A stretch of DNA of 64,000 bases from Marinobacter psychrophilus. GTDB taxonomy: Bacteria; Pseudomonadota; Gammaproteobacteria; Pseudomonadales; Oleiphilaceae. This document shows positions 61,457 to 64,000 of the stretch, piece by piece (the stretch's first letter is position 1; the number at the start of each line of letters is the position of its first letter). The notes beneath the pieces were generated by a model. That model made no database searches, was not told the origin of the DNA, and worked only from the letters and a program-made list of their open reading frames with translations. The position numbers and the translations under genes are program-made. The stretch lies in NCBI RefSeq assembly GCF_001043175.1, contig NZ_CP011494.1, positions 992,001 through 1,056,000 on the forward strand, in the 5' to 3' direction.

Positions 61457-62521
61457 ATGTCTCAACGCAAGATAATTCACGTAGATTGCGATTGTTTCTA
61501 TGCCGCTGTAGAAATGCGTGATGACCCTTCCTTGAGGAATGTACCTCTGGCGGTGGGCGGACAGGGTGGACGCGGCGTAGTAACCACTTGCAACTACCAG
61601 GCCCGTGCTTACGGCGTGCGTTCGGCCATGCCGGGCGGCGAGGCTAGACGCCTGTGTCCGGACCTGGTGACCGTGCCGGTGGATATGCCGCGTTATCGGG
61701 CGGTGTCGCAGCAGGTGATGGCCATATTGCGCGAGGTGACCGATTTGGTAGAGCCGCTGTCGCTGGATGAAGCTTTTTTGGATGTGTCTGACGTTACTGA
61801 ACACCAGGGCAGCGCCACGCTGATTGCCCGCCACTTGCGCGCGCGGGTAAGGCAGCAAACCGGCATTGTTATTTCTGCTGGGGTGGCGCCCAACAAATTT
61901 TTGGCCAAAATTGCCAGCGATTGGGAAAAACCCGACGGCTTGTTCGTGATTCGGCCGCAAGACATTGCCGGGTTTGTGGCCAAACTGCCGGTGCAAAAGT
62001 TGTTTGGTGTGGGCCAGGTAACAGCGGGCAAGCTCCACTCCATGGGAGCCCAAACCTGTGGCGACCTTCAGCAGTTAGGCGCGGAAATTCTGATAGAGCG
62101 TTTTGGCAAACAGGGTTACCGCCTGCACGAAATGGCCCACGGTCGCGACGAACGCCCGGTGGTGGTGTCGCGCACCGCTAAGTCCCTGAGCGTTGAGCGG
62201 ACTTTTGCGCAGGATCTGCCAGACAAAGCCGCTTGTGACGCAGTGTTGGTGAATCTTCTAGATGACTTACACGCGCGCCTTGCCCGCAAGGCGGAACAAA
62301 AGCCCTTACACAAACTGTTTGTAAAAATCCGTTACAGCGATTTTTCTACGCACACTTTGGAACGGGTGCGTGAATCTGCGGCGCTGCCCGTTATAGCAGA
62401 CTACCAACTATTGTTGAATGAACTGATGACCGACACTCGGCGGCCGGTGCGGTTGCTAGGAATGGGCGTAAGGTTTCGGAATGATGAGGCACCGATCACA
62501 CAACTGCGGTTGTTTGACTGA
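61457..62521 (+). CDS. dinB: DNA polymerase IV
   Basis: Y-family translesion polymerase. The 354-residue product starts at ATG 61457 ([20 protein letters not shown]), the first conserved residue; the open frame reaches 61439. Catalytic aspartates are in [12 protein letters not shown] and [11 protein letters not shown], with the thumb segment [14 protein letters not shown]. The C-terminal little-finger domain ends ITQLRLFD, close to a clamp-binding motif QLRLF. A LexA box sits just upstream, so induction by DNA damage is expected. Confidence 0.96.
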   Translation: MSQRKIIHVDCDCFYAAVEMRDDPSLRNVPLAVGGQGGRGVVTTCNYQARAYGVRSAMPGGEARRLCPDLVTVPVDMPRYRAVSQQVMAILREVTDLVEPLSLDEAFLDVSDVTEHQGSATLIARHLRARVRQQTGIVISAGVAPNKFLAKIASDWEKPDGLFVIRPQDIAGFVAKLPVQKLFGVGQVTAGKLHSMGAQTCGDLQQLGAEILIERFGKQGYRLHEMAHGRDERPVVVSRTAKSLSVERTFAQDLPDKAACDAVLVNLLDDLHARLARKAEQKPLHKLFVKIRYSDFSTHTLERVRESAALPVIADYQLLLNELMTDTRRPVRLLGMGVRFRNDEAPITQLRLFD

Positions 62522-62580
62522 CCGGGTAATAAACGATGCGATAATGTGCGTTGAAACACAGCGCTGAGGCTGAAGTGTAT

Positions 62581-62609
62581 TAGACTTAGTTTTATTCAGT
62601 TTGTATAAT
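62581..62609 (+). promoter_or_regulatory. Candidate sigma-70 promoter of the small exported protein gene
   Basis: TAGACT, 17 bases, TATAAT: a -35 with 4 of 6 matches and a perfect -10, 30 bases before the start codon at 62639. Confidence 0.55.
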
Positions 62610-62638
62610 TTTTCGTTAGCTAACAATTGTTGCCCATT

Positions 62639-62989
62639 ATGATTCTTCGACTATTTTTCACATTGCTCATTATCAATATTGTCATCTTTGCGGCCGGTGC
62701 AGATGCGTCTGAGCAAACAGACAGCAGTGATCGTGGCACGGTGAAAGAAGCTGTCACTATGGCCGATGTAAAACAGCTGCAAGATGTCATGGCGGGGCGG
62801 AGTTACGCCACTATTGACCAAACGGAAGGCAGTACCGATATTCTGGCCGAAGTGGGCTCACGTCTGCTGACCCTGTCGTTGGCAAGCCGCGACACTCCCC
62901 GCCGCTATGCCTACGAAACGATGAGGGCAGACCACGGCTTTTCCCTGATTGACGAAGGCGCCTGCCTGAATCTGAAGTGGACCTTTTGA
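62639..62989 (+). CDS. Small exported hypothetical protein
   Basis: A 116-residue protein from ATG 62639 (MILRLFFTLLIINIVIFAAG) with a signal peptide cut near DAS. The mature part is mixed (QTDSSDRGTVKEAVTMADVK, ILAEVGSRLLTLSLASRDTP). No family known to me. It lies between dinB and the acetyl-CoA hydrolase gene; no operon partner is evident. Confidence 0.6.
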   Translation: MILRLFFTLLIINIVIFAAGADASEQTDSSDRGTVKEAVTMADVKQLQDVMAGRSYATIDQTEGSTDILAEVGSRLLTLSLASRDTPRRYAYETMRADHGFSLIDEGACLNLKWTF

Positions 62990-63106
62990 AACCGCTGAAT
63001 TAGCCTGGTGGGACACCCGATTACTGATCTGACGCATTGTTTGGCCGTGCTGCCCATGTGATGATTCTGCTAACAGAATTCATTATGGGCTAACGGGAAA
63101 CGGAAA

Positions 63107-64000
63107 ATGGCTGAAGATTGCACGATGCGAATGGACGACGCAGACGCCTGTGTCGAAGACGTAATCCGCCGTGTTGGCAACACTATTATTCTTGGTTTGC
63201 CTCTGGGTTTGGGCAAGCCCCTGCGCTTTGTAAATGCCCTCTATCAGCGCGCCAAGCGCGACCCCCAAATCGAACTGCACATTTTCACGGCCTTGTCGCT
63301 GGTGAAACCCAGTGGCCGTTCGGCCTTGGAAAAGCGCTTCCTCGAACCTTTTTCAGAGCGTTTATACGGCGCGATCCCAGACCTGGAATACGCTCTGGAT
63401 GTGCGGGCCAACAAATTGCCGCCGAATGTGAAAGTGTCGGAGTTCTTTTTCAAGGCCGGCAGTTTTATGCACAATTCGTCGCAGCAGCGCCACTATATCA
63501 GCCTGAACTACACTCATGCGGTGCGCGATTTAATGGCGATGGGTATCAACGTGGTGGCTCAAATGGTGGCGCCAGGTGATCAAAACGGTGAGCCGGGTCA
63601 GGTGAGCCTGAGCTGCAATCCGGACCTGACTCTGGACATCATCCCGCTTTTGCGCGCGCGCCAGCGCGAAGAGGGTGTGCCCACCGTATTAGTGGGTGAA
63701 CTGAACCGGCATTTGCCGTGGTTAGGCCGTGATGCCCAGATGGCCGAAGCCGATATAGACTTGGTGTTGGTGCAACCGCAAAGCGATTACCCGATGTTTC
63801 CGGCGCCACAAATGGCCATCAGCCCGCCGGACCATTTGATTGGTTTCTATGCCAGCACATTGGTAAAAGACGGTGGTACGTTGCAGGTGGGTATCGGTTC
63901 CCTAGGGGCTGCACTTATCAACAGCACTATTTTACGCCACCGCCATAACGACGCTTGGAAGCACTTATATCAGCACCTGAATATCGCCACCCGTTATCCT
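63107..64000 (+). CDS. Acetyl-CoA hydrolase/transferase family protein, N-terminal part
   Basis: ATG 63107 (MAEDCTMRMDDADACVEDVI) opens a frame that is still open at the window end, giving 298 residues. The segments YLSLNYTHAV-like ISLNYTHAVRDLMAMG, SLSCNPDLTLDI and the glycine-rich LQVGIGSLGAALINS fit the CoA-transferase/acetyl-CoA hydrolase family (Pfam AcetylCoA_hydro). These enzymes move or hydrolyse CoA thioesters such as acetyl- or succinyl-CoA; the catalytic glutamate lies further downstream, outside the window. GGAAA precedes the start. Confidence 0.87.
   Translation, partial: MAEDCTMRMDDADACVEDVIRRVGNTIILGLPLGLGKPLRFVNALYQRAKRDPQIELHIFTALSLVKPSGRSALEKRFLEPFSERLYGAIPDLEYALDVRANKLPPNVKVSEFFFKAGSFMHNSSQQRHYISLNYTHAVRDLMAMGINVVAQMVAPGDQNGEPGQVSLSCNPDLTLDIIPLLRARQREEGVPTVLVGELNRHLPWLGRDAQMAEADIDLVLVQPQSDYPMFPAPQMAISPPDHLIGFYASTLVKDGGTLQVGIGSLGAALINSTILRHRHNDAWKHLYQHLNIATRYP

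Noticed and set aside
1..64000. tRNA, rRNA, CRISPR array, intact insertion sequence, phage attachment site
   Set aside because: Looked for and not seen; no spaced direct repeats of CRISPR type and no complete transposase.

Overview
The window looks like chromosomal DNA of a marine gammaproteobacterium, most likely Marinobacter or a close relative. The reasons are the conserved blocks hemA-prfA-prmC-moeB, pilB-pilC-pilD-coaE-yacG and minC-minD-minE, paired DUF1302/DUF1329 genes, a carboxyspermidine-type polyamine pathway, and moderate GC. The genus is an inference from remembered gene neighbourhoods, not from a search. I see no rRNA, tRNA, CRISPR array or intact insertion sequence.

Layout. 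1-3.7 kb: end of hemA, prfA, prmC, moeB. 3.7-5.2 kb: DNA photolyase. 5.3-9.7 kb: an apparent five-gene operon with an unrecognised protein, an MscS channel, a RimB-like protease, a RimK-type glutamate ligase and an AstE/aspartoacylase-like hydrolase. 9.9-16.1 kb: DUF1302 and DUF1329 genes, then a very large MalT-type LuxR regulator. 16.1-20.7 kb: Bax-like glucosaminidase, YfaZ-like porin, yacG, trmO, an outer-surface protein, coaE. 20.8-28.1 kb: type IV pilus block pilD, pilC, pilB, then two pilin genes flanking a PglL-type O-oligosaccharyltransferase; each pilin has a good sigma-54 promoter. 28.1-32.2 kb: patchy region with a frameshifted monooxygenase-like gene, a relic of a REP-associated transposase, small membrane and hypothetical genes and an orphan ParA. 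32.4-46.6 kb: acyl-CoA dehydrogenase, BASS transporter, dienelactone hydrolase, GST, MATE pump, an HBM-type chemoreceptor, sorbosone dehydrogenase-like protein with cytochrome c, a hypothetical gene, and carboxynorspermidine dehydrogenase plus decarboxylase. 46.7-57 kb: class I aldolase, PhoX-like Tat protein, aldehyde dehydrogenase, a frameshifted CHASE3-type chemoreceptor, Yip1, SLC13 and ZIP-family membrane proteins. 57-64 kb: PhoH, CBS protein, the min operon with a DUF1244 gene, dinB with a LexA box, a small secreted protein, and the start of an acetyl-CoA hydrolase/transferase.

The strongest unexplained signal is a family of ten dispersed near-perfect palindromes (arm GGGGACAGATTT, one central base, then the reverse complement). 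They lie between genes at 2.7-3.7, 42.6-43.8, 47.8, 50.1 and 51.7 kb. Several begin inside a TAG stop codon and one supplies the stop codon of its neighbour. A second motif, TGGACAGGCACA, accompanies some copies and is scattered over 28-30 kb, where the 5' relic of a RAYT-like transposase lies; I infer a decayed REP/RAYT system. Other notable points are a decayed acyl-CoA dehydrogenase fragment upstream of a chemoreceptor, a chemoreceptor interrupted at a T7 run, and the MscS/RimK operon.
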